From Pseudomonadota bacterium (GTDB lineage: Bacteria > Desulfobacterota > Desulfarculia > Desulfarculales > Desulfarculaceae): a DNA stretch of 64,000 bases. Both the position numbers and the translations under genes were made by a program. The DNA is taken from positions 122,520 through 186,519 of the forward strand of contig JAHJPG010000034.1 of NCBI GenBank assembly GCA_018819925.1, given 5' to 3'. Of this stretch, positions 25,220 to 33,324 are shown piece after piece. Under the pieces are notes generated by a model. The model saw nothing but the letters and a program-made list of their open reading frames with translations. It was not told the origin of the DNA and did not search any database. Each line of letters opens with the position of its first letter. Within the stretch, counting starts at the first letter, position 1.

Positions 25220-26716
25220 TTATTTTTTTGAGCGCACCTTGATCCAATCGTGCATGTGGCGAACCGTCTTGTTCAGGTCCCAGCGGCCGTTGTCGAAAAC
25301 CCCCAGATCCGCGCCCATCATGGCCGAGGCGAAGCGGGTGGAGTTGGCGTAGAAGAGCCATTGCTGGGTCCATACCCGCTCGATGTATTCGTCAAAGGGG
25401 CTGCCCTTGCCGGGGCCCTGGGCCAGGCCCTGTCGCCATATCTCCAACATCAGGCGGGTGGCGGCCAGGACCATGGCGTCGGAGTCTTTTATGGTCTGCT
25501 CCAGGCGGGCCATCTGGCCGTCTACCCAGCCCTGGGCGTGGCAGGCCTGGCATATTTTGGCCATGCGCTTTTGGCGCACCGCTTGCTCCTTGGCGTCGAT
25601 AAGAAACTTGGAGGCGGGCTTGCCGTCCAGGGTGGTGGCCAAGCTCTGGCCGTCGGCGTTGGTGATCTTCCAGGTCTCGGGGCTTACGGGTTGGGGATGG
25701 GAATAGATGAGCCCCAACAGCCGCACCCAAATGCGGTCGGTCATCTGGTGGGTGCGCTGGGCGATTACATTGCCCCCCGGGTCTGCCAGCAGGCTGACGT
25801 GGCAGGTCGCGCAGGTGGGGGCGGTGAAGTCCTTGCCCGGGGTCCAGGGCACCTTGTCCATGGCCCACTGCTTGTGCATGGCGTAGAAGATGTTGCCGTG
25901 CTTGCTCACCTGGTAGACCTTGTACACTGGAACGTCGGGGCCTTTGTGGCACTCGGAGCAGGTGTAGGGGGAACGGGCCATTTCAATGGCGAACTGATGG
26001 CGGGTGTGACAGGAGGTGCAGGAGCCCACGGTGCCGTCGGGGTTTTTGCGCCCCACCCCTCTGTTGGGCCAGCCGCCCAGCTTGGGAAAGCTCATCTCTC
26101 CAAAGGCGCCGGTGTCCCGGCTTTGTTGGCCCAGCACCTTGATTTCGGTGCCGTGGCAATACAAGCAGGACTCGGCCTCGGCCGCCGGGCTGGCCGGCTG
26201 CATGCTTATCTTGCCCCCCGCCGCCTGGGGCACCCCGTTGGTCTGCTGGGCCAGGTCCATGTACAAGGGATTTTTAAGCAGATTGGCCCGGGCGTGGGCC
26301 ATGGGGTTGCGGCCGTATTGCTCCCGCTCCTGGGGATGGCACACCGCGCAATCGGCCGGGGTGACCACCGGGTGAACCTGGTGGTCGCCGTGGTCAAAGC
26401 TGTCGGCGTGGGACTTGGGGTTGCCGGTGTGGCACTCGGCGCAGCCCACGGCCACCTGCATGAGCCCGGCGGGAATGTCCTTGGCCGAAACCCGGCGCTG
26501 GGCCTGGGGCTCCTTGAGGGCCTGGGCCGGCGTCTTTTGGGCCATGCGGCCGCGTTTCCAGTCGGCCACGATGCCCGGGGTGGCCTCGTTGTGGCAGTCC
26601 AGGCAGGCCTGGGTGGCCTCGCTGAGGGGGGCCGCCGGCGCGGCCTGGCCTGGGCCTACGCCGAACAGAACCAGGGCCAAGGCCAAGGTCAGGGCCAGGT
26701 TGCAAAACAAAGGCAT
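25220..26716 (-). CDS. Octahaem cytochrome c, hydroxylamine oxidoreductase (HAO)-like
   Basis: From ATG 26716 (AAGGAG upstream) the 498-residue product has a cleavable signal peptide ending near GQAAPAAP and exactly eight CXXCH motifs: CLDCH, CAECH, CAVCH, CLYCH, CTSCH, CSECH, CATCH, CQACH. The spacing and the helical C-terminal half fit HAO-family proteins of the periplasm. In oxidative HAO a conserved tyrosine near the C-terminus cross-links to the catalytic haem. The apparently equivalent segment here (MMGADLGVF) has leucine, which suggests a reductive enzyme, for example nitrite or hydroxylamine to ammonia. The frame extends 24 codons further upstream but lacks a signal. Confidence 0.85.
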   Translation of the reverse strand: MPLFCNLALTLALALVLFGVGPGQAAPAAPLSEATQACLDCHNEATPGIVADWKRGRMAQKTPAQALKEPQAQRRVSAKDIPAGLMQVAVGCAECHTGNPKSHADSFDHGDHQVHPVVTPADCAVCHPQEREQYGRNPMAHARANLLKNPLYMDLAQQTNGVPQAAGGKISMQPASPAAEAESCLYCHGTEIKVLGQQSRDTGAFGEMSFPKLGGWPNRGVGRKNPDGTVGSCTSCHTRHQFAIEMARSPYTCSECHKGPDVPVYKVYQVSKHGNIFYAMHKQWAMDKVPWTPGKDFTAPTCATCHVSLLADPGGNVIAQRTHQMTDRIWVRLLGLIYSHPQPVSPETWKITNADGQSLATTLDGKPASKFLIDAKEQAVRQKRMAKICQACHAQGWVDGQMARLEQTIKDSDAMVLAATRLMLEIWRQGLAQGPGKGSPFDEYIERVWTQQWLFYANSTRFASAMMGADLGVFDNGRWDLNKTVRHMHDWIKVRSKK

Positions 26717-26857
26717 GGTTCGCTCCTTGGGAGGCCGCCGGCGGGGGAGATATGGTCGGTTACACCGGCGGGGTGTTGTACATATCATACCGCGTTCGAC
26801 GCTTGTTTTGCGCCCAAGCCATGCCGGCGCGGAGCGCCCAGTCTGTCCGGCGATTAT

Positions 26858-27616
26858 CTACGGTCGAAGAGGTTTGGCCTGGTAGCCGCAGGCGGGGCAG
26901 GGCTCCTGGCCGACTCGGTGAAAGCGCACCTCGCGGAAACTGGGCGGCCACAGCCGGACCACCAGCATTCCGGCCAGAAGGGCCTGGTCTTGGCCCAGCA
27001 GCAGCTTGAGGGCTTCGTTGGCTTGCAGGCTGGCCAGCACGGAGGCTGCAGGGCCGATGACGCCATGTTCCGCCGAGGTGAAAGACGGCTCCGCGCCACC
27101 GGGAAACCAGCAGCGCAGGCAAGGGGTGGTGCCTGGCCGGACCACCAAAAGCTGGCCCTGGGCGGCAACCACTCCGGCATGCACCCAGGGCAGGCCCAGC
27201 TTCAGGCATAGCTCGTTGAGCACAAAGCGGGGCTGGGGCCGGTCCAGGCAGTCCAGCACCACGTCGGTCCCCTGGAGCAGTTCGGCCCCGTTGCTTTCCT
27301 GGAACTCGGCCTGCACCGCCTCCAGGCGCACCTGGCCATTGGCCGAGGCCAGGCGGCGGGCGGCGGCCTGGGCCTTGGGCGCGGCCTGGGCCGCGTCGGC
27401 TTCGCCGTAGAGGATTTGGCGGTGCAGGTTGTCCAGGGCCACCCGGTCCGGGTCCACCAAACGCAGGCGGCCTACCCCGGCCCGGGCCAGGAGCATGGCC
27501 GTGGTGCCGCCCAGGCCGCCCAGGCCCAACACCACCGCCGTGGAGCCCTCCAGGCGCGCCTGACCCTCCGGCCCCCATCCGGCCAGGCGTTCCTGCATGG
27601 TGTAGCGGCCAGGCAC
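26858..27616 (-). CDS. ThiF/MoeB/HesA-family sulfur-carrier adenylyltransferase
   Basis: The 252-residue product adenylates the C-terminal glycine of a ThiS/MoaD-type carrier. It has the nucleotide loop VLGLGGLGGTTAMLLARAG, the arginine finger region DNLHRQILY, VVLDCLDRPQPR, and two CXXC zinc motifs (CLRC and CPAC). It starts with GTG 27616 two bases after the sulfur-carrier gene, so the pair clearly works together. ThiF, MoeB and HesA types cannot be separated by sequence alone. Here it is the last gene of a molybdenum-hydroxylase operon. Confidence 0.88.
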   Translation of the reverse strand: MPGRYTMQERLAGWGPEGQARLEGSTAVVLGLGGLGGTTAMLLARAGVGRLRLVDPDRVALDNLHRQILYGEADAAQAAPKAQAAARRLASANGQVRLEAVQAEFQESNGAELLQGTDVVLDCLDRPQPRFVLNELCLKLGLPWVHAGVVAAQGQLLVVRPGTTPCLRCWFPGGAEPSFTSAEHGVIGPAASVLASLQANEALKLLLGQDQALLAGMLVVRLWPPSFREVRFHRVGQEPCPACGYQAKPLRP

Positions 27617-27618
27617 GA

Positions 27619-27831
27619 TCAGCCCCCAAAGGCGGGGTGGATCAGCTCCACCCGGTCGCCATCCTTCAACGCCACGCGCTCATATTCCCTGGGATGCACG
27701 AAGCGGCCGTTGATCTCCACGATCAGGTCCTTGTGCTGGGCCTGGTGGAGCAGGATCAGCCGGGGCAGGCTTAGGCCCTGGGGCACGGCCTCGGCCATTC
27801 CGTCCACCACGATGGAGATGTTTTCAGACAT
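27619..27831 (-). CDS. ThiS/MoaD-like sulfur-carrier protein
   Basis: A 70-residue ubiquitin-fold protein with the FVHPREYERVALKDGDRVELIHPAFGG C-terminal pattern split as: conserved REYERVALKDGDRVELI and the terminal GG that becomes thiocarboxylated. It resembles ThiS a little more than MoaD. It sits two bases upstream of its likely activating enzyme and 25 bases after a DUF2080 gene. No other thiamine gene is present, which favours a role tied to the molybdenum enzyme (inference). Confidence 0.85.
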   Translation of the reverse strand: MSENISIVVDGMAEAVPQGLSLPRLILLHQAQHKDLIVEINGRFVHPREYERVALKDGDRVELIHPAFGG

Positions 27832-27856
27832 GTGGTCTATCCGTCCCGGTGGGTTG

Positions 27857-28060
27857 TCACTTACTCACCAGGATAATCTTAACCCGCTTGCCGATCCAGC
27901 CCTGGGGAAGATACACTCGGCCGCTCTTGCTGCTTTGGGTGACCTTCTTCTCCACCATCTCCTCGCCGTAGACTTCGAACTTGTTGCGGCCTGGGGAAAG
28001 GCCCGCGCCCGGCGGCGGGCGGTCCGCCGGGCGCTTGCCTGGGGAGGGAGGGGCGCTCAT
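27857..28060 (-). CDS. DUF2080-family mini-protein (paralogue 1)
   Basis: The 67-residue product has a proline-rich N-terminal 25 residues, then FEVYGEEMVEKKV and SGRVYLPQGWIGKRVKIIL. This C-terminal half is the DUF2080 pattern, called transposon-associated in databases and reminiscent of AbrB-type beta folds. Its ATG overlaps the stop of the molybdenum subunit (ATGA), so it is translated with a metabolic operon, not with a transposase. A close paralogue lies at 53434-53613. Function unknown. Confidence 0.75.
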   Translation of the reverse strand: MSAPPSPGKRPADRPPPGAGLSPGRNKFEVYGEEMVEKKVTQSSKSGRVYLPQGWIGKRVKIILVSK

Positions 28061-30411
28061 GCCCCTTTTTGCTTCTTGAGGGCCTGGTAGACCCGCTCAG
28101 GGGTGAGTGGGGTTTCCTCCAGCACCAGGCCGGTGGCGTTGCGCACCGCGTTGAGTATGGCCGGGATGGTGGGCATTATGGCTCCCTCGCCCACCTCTTT
28201 GGCTCCGAAGGGGCCGTTGGGTTCGCCGGACTCCACCACGATGCATCTAACCTCGGGCATGTCCATGACCGTGGGTATGTGGTACTCACCCAGGCTGGCG
28301 TTTATGATGCGGCCCTGGGCGTCGAACTTCACCTCTTCGAACAAGGCCTCGCCCAGTCCCATGGACACCGAGCCCTGCATTTGGGCCTCCACGCTGGTCA
28401 GGTTCACCGCCTGGCCGCAGTCGTGGGCGTCGGTAACGCGCTCCACGATTATCTGGCCGGTTTCGAAGTCCACGTTGACCTCGGCCACCTGGGCCGAGCA
28501 GCCGTAAGCCGGGCTGGTGCCCACCGTCGCGCCCTTGTACTTGCCGCCCAGCACCGGGGGCTTGTACTTGCCCGTGGCCACCAGGGTTCCCCGGCGCAGG
28601 TAGGCCAGGCGCGCCGCCTCGCGGAAGGTGAGCTCCTGGCTCTGGGGCTGGTCTTGCCAGCCCCGGTGCTCCTTGATGTAGCCGGTGCGGATGGCCGAGA
28701 AGTCCACCGGGCCGCCGCTTATCTTGATCAGGCCGTTCTTGATGTCCAGGCGCGCGGCTTGGATGCCCAACTCTCCGGCCAGGGTCTCCAGGACCATGGC
28801 CTTGAGATTGTCCCCCGCCTCCTTGGTGGCGTGGCCGGTCATCAGGGTGGTGCGCGAGGAGTAAGCCCCCAGGTCGATGCCGAAGTCGGTGTCCCCGCTT
28901 TTCACCCGAACCTGCTCCAGGGGTATGCCCACCGCCTCGGCGGCGATCATGGCCATGGTGGTGTCCGATCCCTGGCCTATCTCGGCCGAAGCGGTGTACA
29001 CGGTGATGCCCCCGCCGTCCTCGTCGGCCTTTATCATGATGGTGCAGTGGTAGGTTTCGCTGCGGTAGATGGGATAGCCCGCGCCGGAGACGAAGAAGCC
29101 GCAGGCCATGCCGATGCCCTTGCCCGGAGGGAGCTTGCCCTTTTTCTCGCCCCAACCCGAGCCGCTTTTCACCGCCTCTATGCACTCTTTCATGCCCAGG
29201 CTGCTCATGGCCAGGTCGTTGCAGGTCACGTCGCCGGTCTCCATCATGTTCTTCAGGCGCAGTTCGATGGGGTCCATGCCCAGCTTCTCGGCGATGATGT
29301 CCAACTGCTGCTCGAACAAGGCCCGGGCGATGACCCCGCCGTGGCCCCGCTGGGCCCCGCAGGCAGGCTTGTTGGTGAACACCCGCCGCCCTGCGTAGCG
29401 CATGTTGGGCAGCTTGTAGGGGCCGCCCAAGAGCGATCCGGCGTAGTACACCGTGGCGATGCCGAAGGACGAATAGGCCCCGCCGTCCAGGGTGGCCTGG
29501 TGGTCCAGAGCCATGAGGGTGCCGTCCTTTTTGGCCCCGATCTTCATATGGTGGGTGAAGCCGTGGCGGGCCCGGCTGAACAGAAACACCTGCTCTCTGG
29601 TGTAGGCCATGCGTACCGGCCGTCCGGTCCTAATGGCCAAAAAGCTGGCGGCCAGGTCGATGGGCGTGGCCGATGCCTTGGGCCCGAAGCCGCCGCCCAC
29701 GTAGGGCTTGACCACCCGCACCTGGCTCATGCCCAGACCCGTGACCATGGCCACGGTGCGCTGCACGTAGTGGGGCACCTGGGTGGAGCTGTGCAGGGTT
29801 AGCACCCCGTCGTGGCCCATCAGAGCCACGCACTGGTTGGGCTCGATAAAGGCCCCGTCCTGACGCTTGGAAAAGAAGCTGCCTTCCTGGATCAGGTCGC
29901 ACTGGGCAAAGGCCGCCTCCACGTCACCGAACTCCTGCTCCACCTGGGCGCAGATGTTGTCCGGGTACTCCTCATGAATCCAGGGCGCGTCATTCGCCGT
30001 GGCCTCTTCGACGGTGAGCAGCACGGGCAGGGGCTCGTACTCCACCTGGATCAGCTCGACCGCCTTGAGGGCGGTGGGCAGATCCACCGCGGCCACGGCG
30101 GCGATCTCGTCGCCCACGTAGCGCACCCGGTCCATGGCGAAAAGGTTCTCGTCGTAGCGGGCCGGGGACACGCCGTACTTCACCTCGGGCACGTCCTTGG
30201 CGGTGAGCACCGCCACCACTCCGGGCAGGGCCAGGGCCTTGGATGTGTCTATGTCCAAAATTTTGGCGTGGGCATGGGGGCTTTGCAGCAGGGCCCCGGC
30301 CAACTCACCGGGGAACGTTATATCCTCGATGTATTGGGCCTTGCCCGTGGACTTGTTGGGGGCGTCCTTGCGGGGAGCCCGGCTTCCGATTACATCGAAT
30401 TGCCTGCTCAT
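28057..30411 (-). CDS. Molybdenum hydroxylase large (Mo-cofactor) subunit, xanthine dehydrogenase/4-hydroxybenzoyl-CoA reductase family
   Basis: The 784-residue product binds the molybdopterin cofactor and does the hydroxylation or reductive dehydroxylation. Motifs include the N-terminal GSRAPRKDAPNKSTGKAQY, VKPYVGGGFGPK, CGAQRGHGG and the C-terminal PFGAKEVGEGA with the catalytic glutamate. The RGHG wording resembles 4-hydroxybenzoyl-CoA reductase alpha more than xanthine dehydrogenase. I choose ATG 30411 (GGGGGTAGGGCC upstream); the frame continues 20 codons into the previous gene. It is four bases after the Fe-S subunit. Confidence 0.9.
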   Translation of the reverse strand: MSRQFDVIGSRAPRKDAPNKSTGKAQYIEDITFPGELAGALLQSPHAHAKILDIDTSKALALPGVVAVLTAKDVPEVKYGVSPARYDENLFAMDRVRYVGDEIAAVAAVDLPTALKAVELIQVEYEPLPVLLTVEEATANDAPWIHEEYPDNICAQVEQEFGDVEAAFAQCDLIQEGSFFSKRQDGAFIEPNQCVALMGHDGVLTLHSSTQVPHYVQRTVAMVTGLGMSQVRVVKPYVGGGFGPKASATPIDLAASFLAIRTGRPVRMAYTREQVFLFSRARHGFTHHMKIGAKKDGTLMALDHQATLDGGAYSSFGIATVYYAGSLLGGPYKLPNMRYAGRRVFTNKPACGAQRGHGGVIARALFEQQLDIIAEKLGMDPIELRLKNMMETGDVTCNDLAMSSLGMKECIEAVKSGSGWGEKKGKLPPGKGIGMACGFFVSGAGYPIYRSETYHCTIMIKADEDGGGITVYTASAEIGQGSDTTMAMIAAEAVGIPLEQVRVKSGDTDFGIDLGAYSSRTTLMTGHATKEAGDNLKAMVLETLAGELGIQAARLDIKNGLIKISGGPVDFSAIRTGYIKEHRGWQDQPQSQELTFREAARLAYLRRGTLVATGKYKPPVLGGKYKGATVGTSPAYGCSAQVAEVNVDFETGQIIVERVTDAHDCGQAVNLTSVEAQMQGSVSMGLGEALFEEVKFDAQGRIINASLGEYHIPTVMDMPEVRCIVVESGEPNGPFGAKEVGEGAIMPTIPAILNAVRNATGLVLEETPLTPERVYQALKKQKGA

Positions 30412-30415
30412 GGCC

Positions 30416-30892
30416 CTACCCCCTTTCCATCTTGCCGGCGGCGTCCTGCACCGCCTCCACGATTTTTTCATACCCGGTGCAGCGGCAGAGATTGCCCGAG
30501 AGGCCCTTGGTTATCTCGGCCCTGGTGGGCTGGGGCGTCCGGTCAAGGAGCGCCTTGGCCGAAAGGATCATGCCCGGAGTGCAAAAGCCGCACTGAATGG
30601 CGCCGTGGTCCACAAAGGCTTGCTGCAAGGGGTGCAGCCGGATGCCCTGGGCCAGGCCCTCGATGGTCATGACCTCCCGCCCCTGGGCCTGCACGGCCAG
30701 AACCAGGCAGGAGTTGACCGTCTCGCCATCCAGGATCACCGTGCAGCAGCCGCAGTCGCCCACTCCGCAGCCGTGCTTGGTGCCGGTCAGGTTCAACTCG
30801 TCGCGCAACAGAGAGGTGAGAGTCTGGTTGGGCTCAACCAACGCCTGACGCTGAACGCCGTTTACCGTGAGGCTGATAGCCAGCTTGCTCAT
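30416..30892 (-). CDS. Molybdenum hydroxylase small [2Fe-2S] subunit
   Basis: A 158-residue CoxS/HcrC-type protein with a plant-type [2Fe-2S] motif GCGVGDCGCCTV plus CL downstream, and the second cluster motif CGFCTPGMI with CRCTGY. It passes electrons from the molybdenum site to the FAD subunit. Length is normal for the family. It overlaps the FAD-subunit stop by ATGA. The order FAD, Fe-S, Mo is common in carbon monoxide dehydrogenase-like enzymes, though there the order varies. Confidence 0.95.
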   Translation of the reverse strand: MSKLAISLTVNGVQRQALVEPNQTLTSLLRDELNLTGTKHGCGVGDCGCCTVILDGETVNSCLVLAVQAQGREVMTIEGLAQGIRLHPLQQAFVDHGAIQCGFCTPGMILSAKALLDRTPQPTRAEITKGLSGNLCRCTGYEKIVEAVQDAAGKMERG

Positions 30893-31776
30893 GCGCCCAC
30901 CTCCTTGCCGCCTTGGGCCTGGGCTAGGGCTTGGCGTAGGGCCCTGAGGGTCAGGGTTCGCGCCATGTCCCGGCGATAGGCCGCCGAGCCCCGGTGATCG
31001 TCAATGGGTTTGGCGTCGGCCGCCGCAGCTTGGGCAGCCGCAGTGAAGCTTTTCTCGTCGGCTTTCGCACCTTGCAGCACCTGGGCCGCGCTTGGCGCGA
31101 GCATGGGCACCGGAGCCACCGCCCCCAGGGCCACTCGCGCCATGGCGATGGTTTTGCCGTCGGGCTCCAACTCCAAATGGGCGGCCACGTTGACCAGGGC
31201 GATTTCCAGGGCCTGGCGCAAGCCCAGCTTTTGGTAGCCGCCGCCCTGGCCGGGTTTGGGGGCCTCCAGCAGCACCCGGGTGAGTATCTCACCGGGCTCC
31301 TTGACGGTGTAGCCCGGGCCCTGGAAATAGCCGTCCAGGGACACCTCGCGGCTGCCCTGGGGTCCCGTCAGGACCGCCCTGGCCCCCAGGGCCAGCAGGG
31401 GCAGGCACAGGTCCGCCGCCGGACGGGCGGTGACCAGATTGCCCCCCAGGGTGGCCCGGTTGCGCACCTGGGGCGAGCCCAGGGCCCCGGCCCCCATGGC
31501 CAGCAGGCGGGGAACGTGCGGTCCGCCGGAGGCCAGGCGTGAAGCGCTGTTCAAGGCTCCCAGGCTGACTTGGCCGCCGTCAGCGCGGCTGCCCTTGAGT
31601 TCCTCCAGGCCGCCCAGGTCCAGCAGGGCCTTTGGGGCCAGCTTCTTGAGCTTGAGGTTGACCAGCAGGTCGGTGCCTCCGGCCAGGGGATGGGCCTGGT
31701 CGCCCATTTCGCGAAGCAAAGCAAGGGCCTGCTCCAGGTTGGAGGGGCGGTAATATTCAAAGGGCGGCAACAACAT
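30889..31776 (-). CDS. Molybdenum hydroxylase FAD-binding subunit
   Basis: The 295-residue product has the FAD motif LAGGTDLLVNLK near residue 35 and QVRNRATLGGNLVTARPAAD around 110, then the CO dehydrogenase flavoprotein C-terminal domain. It contains a single cysteine, so it lacks the extra [4Fe-4S] cluster of true 4-hydroxybenzoyl-CoA reductase beta subunits. That makes the enzyme an ordinary three-subunit hydroxylase by composition. ATG 31776 has AAGGAG upstream and overlaps the stop of the 61-residue gene by one base. Confidence 0.92.
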   Translation of the reverse strand: MLLPPFEYYRPSNLEQALALLREMGDQAHPLAGGTDLLVNLKLKKLAPKALLDLGGLEELKGSRADGGQVSLGALNSASRLASGGPHVPRLLAMGAGALGSPQVRNRATLGGNLVTARPAADLCLPLLALGARAVLTGPQGSREVSLDGYFQGPGYTVKEPGEILTRVLLEAPKPGQGGGYQKLGLRQALEIALVNVAAHLELEPDGKTIAMARVALGAVAPVPMLAPSAAQVLQGAKADEKSFTAAAQAAAADAKPIDDHRGSAAYRRDMARTLTLRALRQALAQAQGGKEVGA

Positions 31777-31961
31777 CAGCACTCTCCTTGCCCCTCCTGC
31801 GTCATACCCAGGTCCATGGCGATCATGGTCAGGCTGGCCTGGATGCGCGCCGTGTTGCACACCAGGGCCGGGAAATCGCCGGCCGCTTGTTGTAGTTCCC
31901 GAGTTTGTTCGCGCAGGGCCCGCAGCCGGCTGCGCAGCTCGTCCACATCGCTTGGCTCCAT
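31776..31961 (-). CDS. Unknown 61-residue protein in the molybdenum-hydroxylase operon
   Basis: The product begins MEPSDVDELRSRLRALREQ, a likely coiled coil or helical hairpin, has one internal cysteine in LVCNTARIQ, and ends in GEC. No family is recognised. It starts 15 bases after the CoA ligase and its TGA overlaps the FAD-subunit ATG (TGATG), which argues strongly that it is translated. It could be a subunit or assembly helper of the hydroxylase or ligase. Confidence 0.65.
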   Translation of the reverse strand: MEPSDVDELRSRLRALREQTRELQQAAGDFPALVCNTARIQASLTMIAMDLGMTQEGQGEC

Positions 31962-31976
31962 GGTGATATCTCCCAG

Positions 31977-33314
31977 TTAGTGCAACTGCCGCGTATCCTT
32001 GAATCGCCGGGCCTTGACCTCGTAGCGGGTCAGGCTGCCCAGGGGATGAACCTCGATCTGGTAGCCCAGGTTGGTCTTGAGGCGCAACTGGTCCTTCAGG
32101 CGGGCCAGAACTTCTTTCTCCCGGCTTTGCGCCCCTGGGGTCATTTCAATTTTCAGGGTGATCTTGTCGTTGTCGCCGATGCGCTCCACGAGCACCTCGT
32201 ACTCATCGGCCAACTCGTCAAAGCCCCGCACCACCTCCTCGATGGCCGAGGGCGACAGGAGCACCCCCTTCACCTTGGTGATGTCGTCGGCCCGGCCCTG
32301 CACCCCGCCCTTTATCACCCGGTAGGTGCGGCCGCAGGGGCAGGGCTCGGCGGCCCACTCGATGAGGTCCTTGCTGTCGAAGCGCAGGCAGGGCTGGGCC
32401 TGGCGGTCCAGGGCGGTGATGATCATCTTGCCCTTCTTGCCCGGCTCCTCGATGATCTCCCCGGTGACCAGGTCCTCTATCTCCACCAGGAACAGCCCCT
32501 GGTTGGCGTGAATGCCCCCGGGCTGCTGGCTGCATTCGTAGCTCCAGGCCCCAATTTCGGTGGCACCGGCATGGTCGAAGACCTTGGCCCCCCAGGCCTC
32601 CTCCATGCGCCGCTTGGTGCTGGGCAGCGAGGCCCCCGGCTCCCCGGCGCAGGTGATGCGTTCGATGGTCAGCCCGGCGGGGTCGATGCCCAGGCGGTTT
32701 TTGGCCACGTCGGCCATGTTCAGCATATAGGTGGGGGTGCCCATAAGGGCGGTGGCCTTCAGCTCTTTTATCTTCAGCACCCTGGCGGCGGTGTCCAGCA
32801 CCCCGCCGGGCACCACCTCGCAGCCCAGCTTCTCGGCGGCGTAGTGGCCGGCCCAAAAGGCCACGAATATGTTGTAGCCGAAGGGGATGAACACTCGATC
32901 CCTGGGCCGGTACCCCTGGGCCCAAAGGATGTAGCACCAGGACTCGGACCACCATTCCCAGTCCTGCCAGGTGTCGGCCTGGTACACCGGGGTGCCGGTG
33001 GTGCCCGAGGTTTGGCGGAACTCGGCCACTTGCTCCAGGGGTACGCATAGCCGGCTGCCGTAGGGGAAGGGCTCGGCCTCCTGGGCCAGTTTCAGCATGC
33101 CCTTGTCCACCTTGGGCACCCGGCGCACGTCGTCCCAGGTCTTTATGTCGCCCGGCTCCAGGCCGGCCTGGCCGTATAGCTCCCGGTAAAAAGGCGAACG
33201 TTCATAGGCCCAGGCGATGATCCGGCGGAACTTGGCCAACTGCAGTTGGCGCAGCCCCTCCTGGGGCATGGTTTCCAGATAGGGGTTCCAATAGGTGTTT
33301 CGCAGGCTACTCAT
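31977..33314 (-). CDS. Phenylacetate/benzoate-type CoA ligase (PaaK family)
   Basis: The 445-residue product activates an aromatic or related acid as its CoA thioester through an acyl-adenylate. It has the P-loop-like motif RQTSGTTGTPVY, GATEIGAW and the C-terminal hinge region DDITKVKGVLLSP of PaaK-type ligases. Its place directly after a TRAP transporter and before the molybdenum hydroxylase suggests import, activation, then ring or side-chain chemistry. Which acid is used cannot be read from the sequence. Confidence 0.88.
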   Translation of the reverse strand: MSSLRNTYWNPYLETMPQEGLRQLQLAKFRRIIAWAYERSPFYRELYGQAGLEPGDIKTWDDVRRVPKVDKGMLKLAQEAEPFPYGSRLCVPLEQVAEFRQTSGTTGTPVYQADTWQDWEWWSESWCYILWAQGYRPRDRVFIPFGYNIFVAFWAGHYAAEKLGCEVVPGGVLDTAARVLKIKELKATALMGTPTYMLNMADVAKNRLGIDPAGLTIERITCAGEPGASLPSTKRRMEEAWGAKVFDHAGATEIGAWSYECSQQPGGIHANQGLFLVEIEDLVTGEIIEEPGKKGKMIITALDRQAQPCLRFDSKDLIEWAAEPCPCGRTYRVIKGGVQGRADDITKVKGVLLSPSAIEEVVRGFDELADEYEVLVERIGDNDKITLKIEMTPGAQSREKEVLARLKDQLRLKTNLGYQIEVHPLGSLTRYEVKARRFKDTRQLH

Positions 33315-33324
33315 GACACGCCCA

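Noticed and set aside
25250..27211. 653-codon open frame opposite the octahaem cytochrome and ThiF-like genes
   Set aside because: Antisense shadow of real genes with haem and zinc motifs on the other strand.
27857..28060. Mobile element based on the transposon-associated DUF2080 name
   Set aside because: No transposase, inverted ends or target duplication are visible around either DUF2080 gene.
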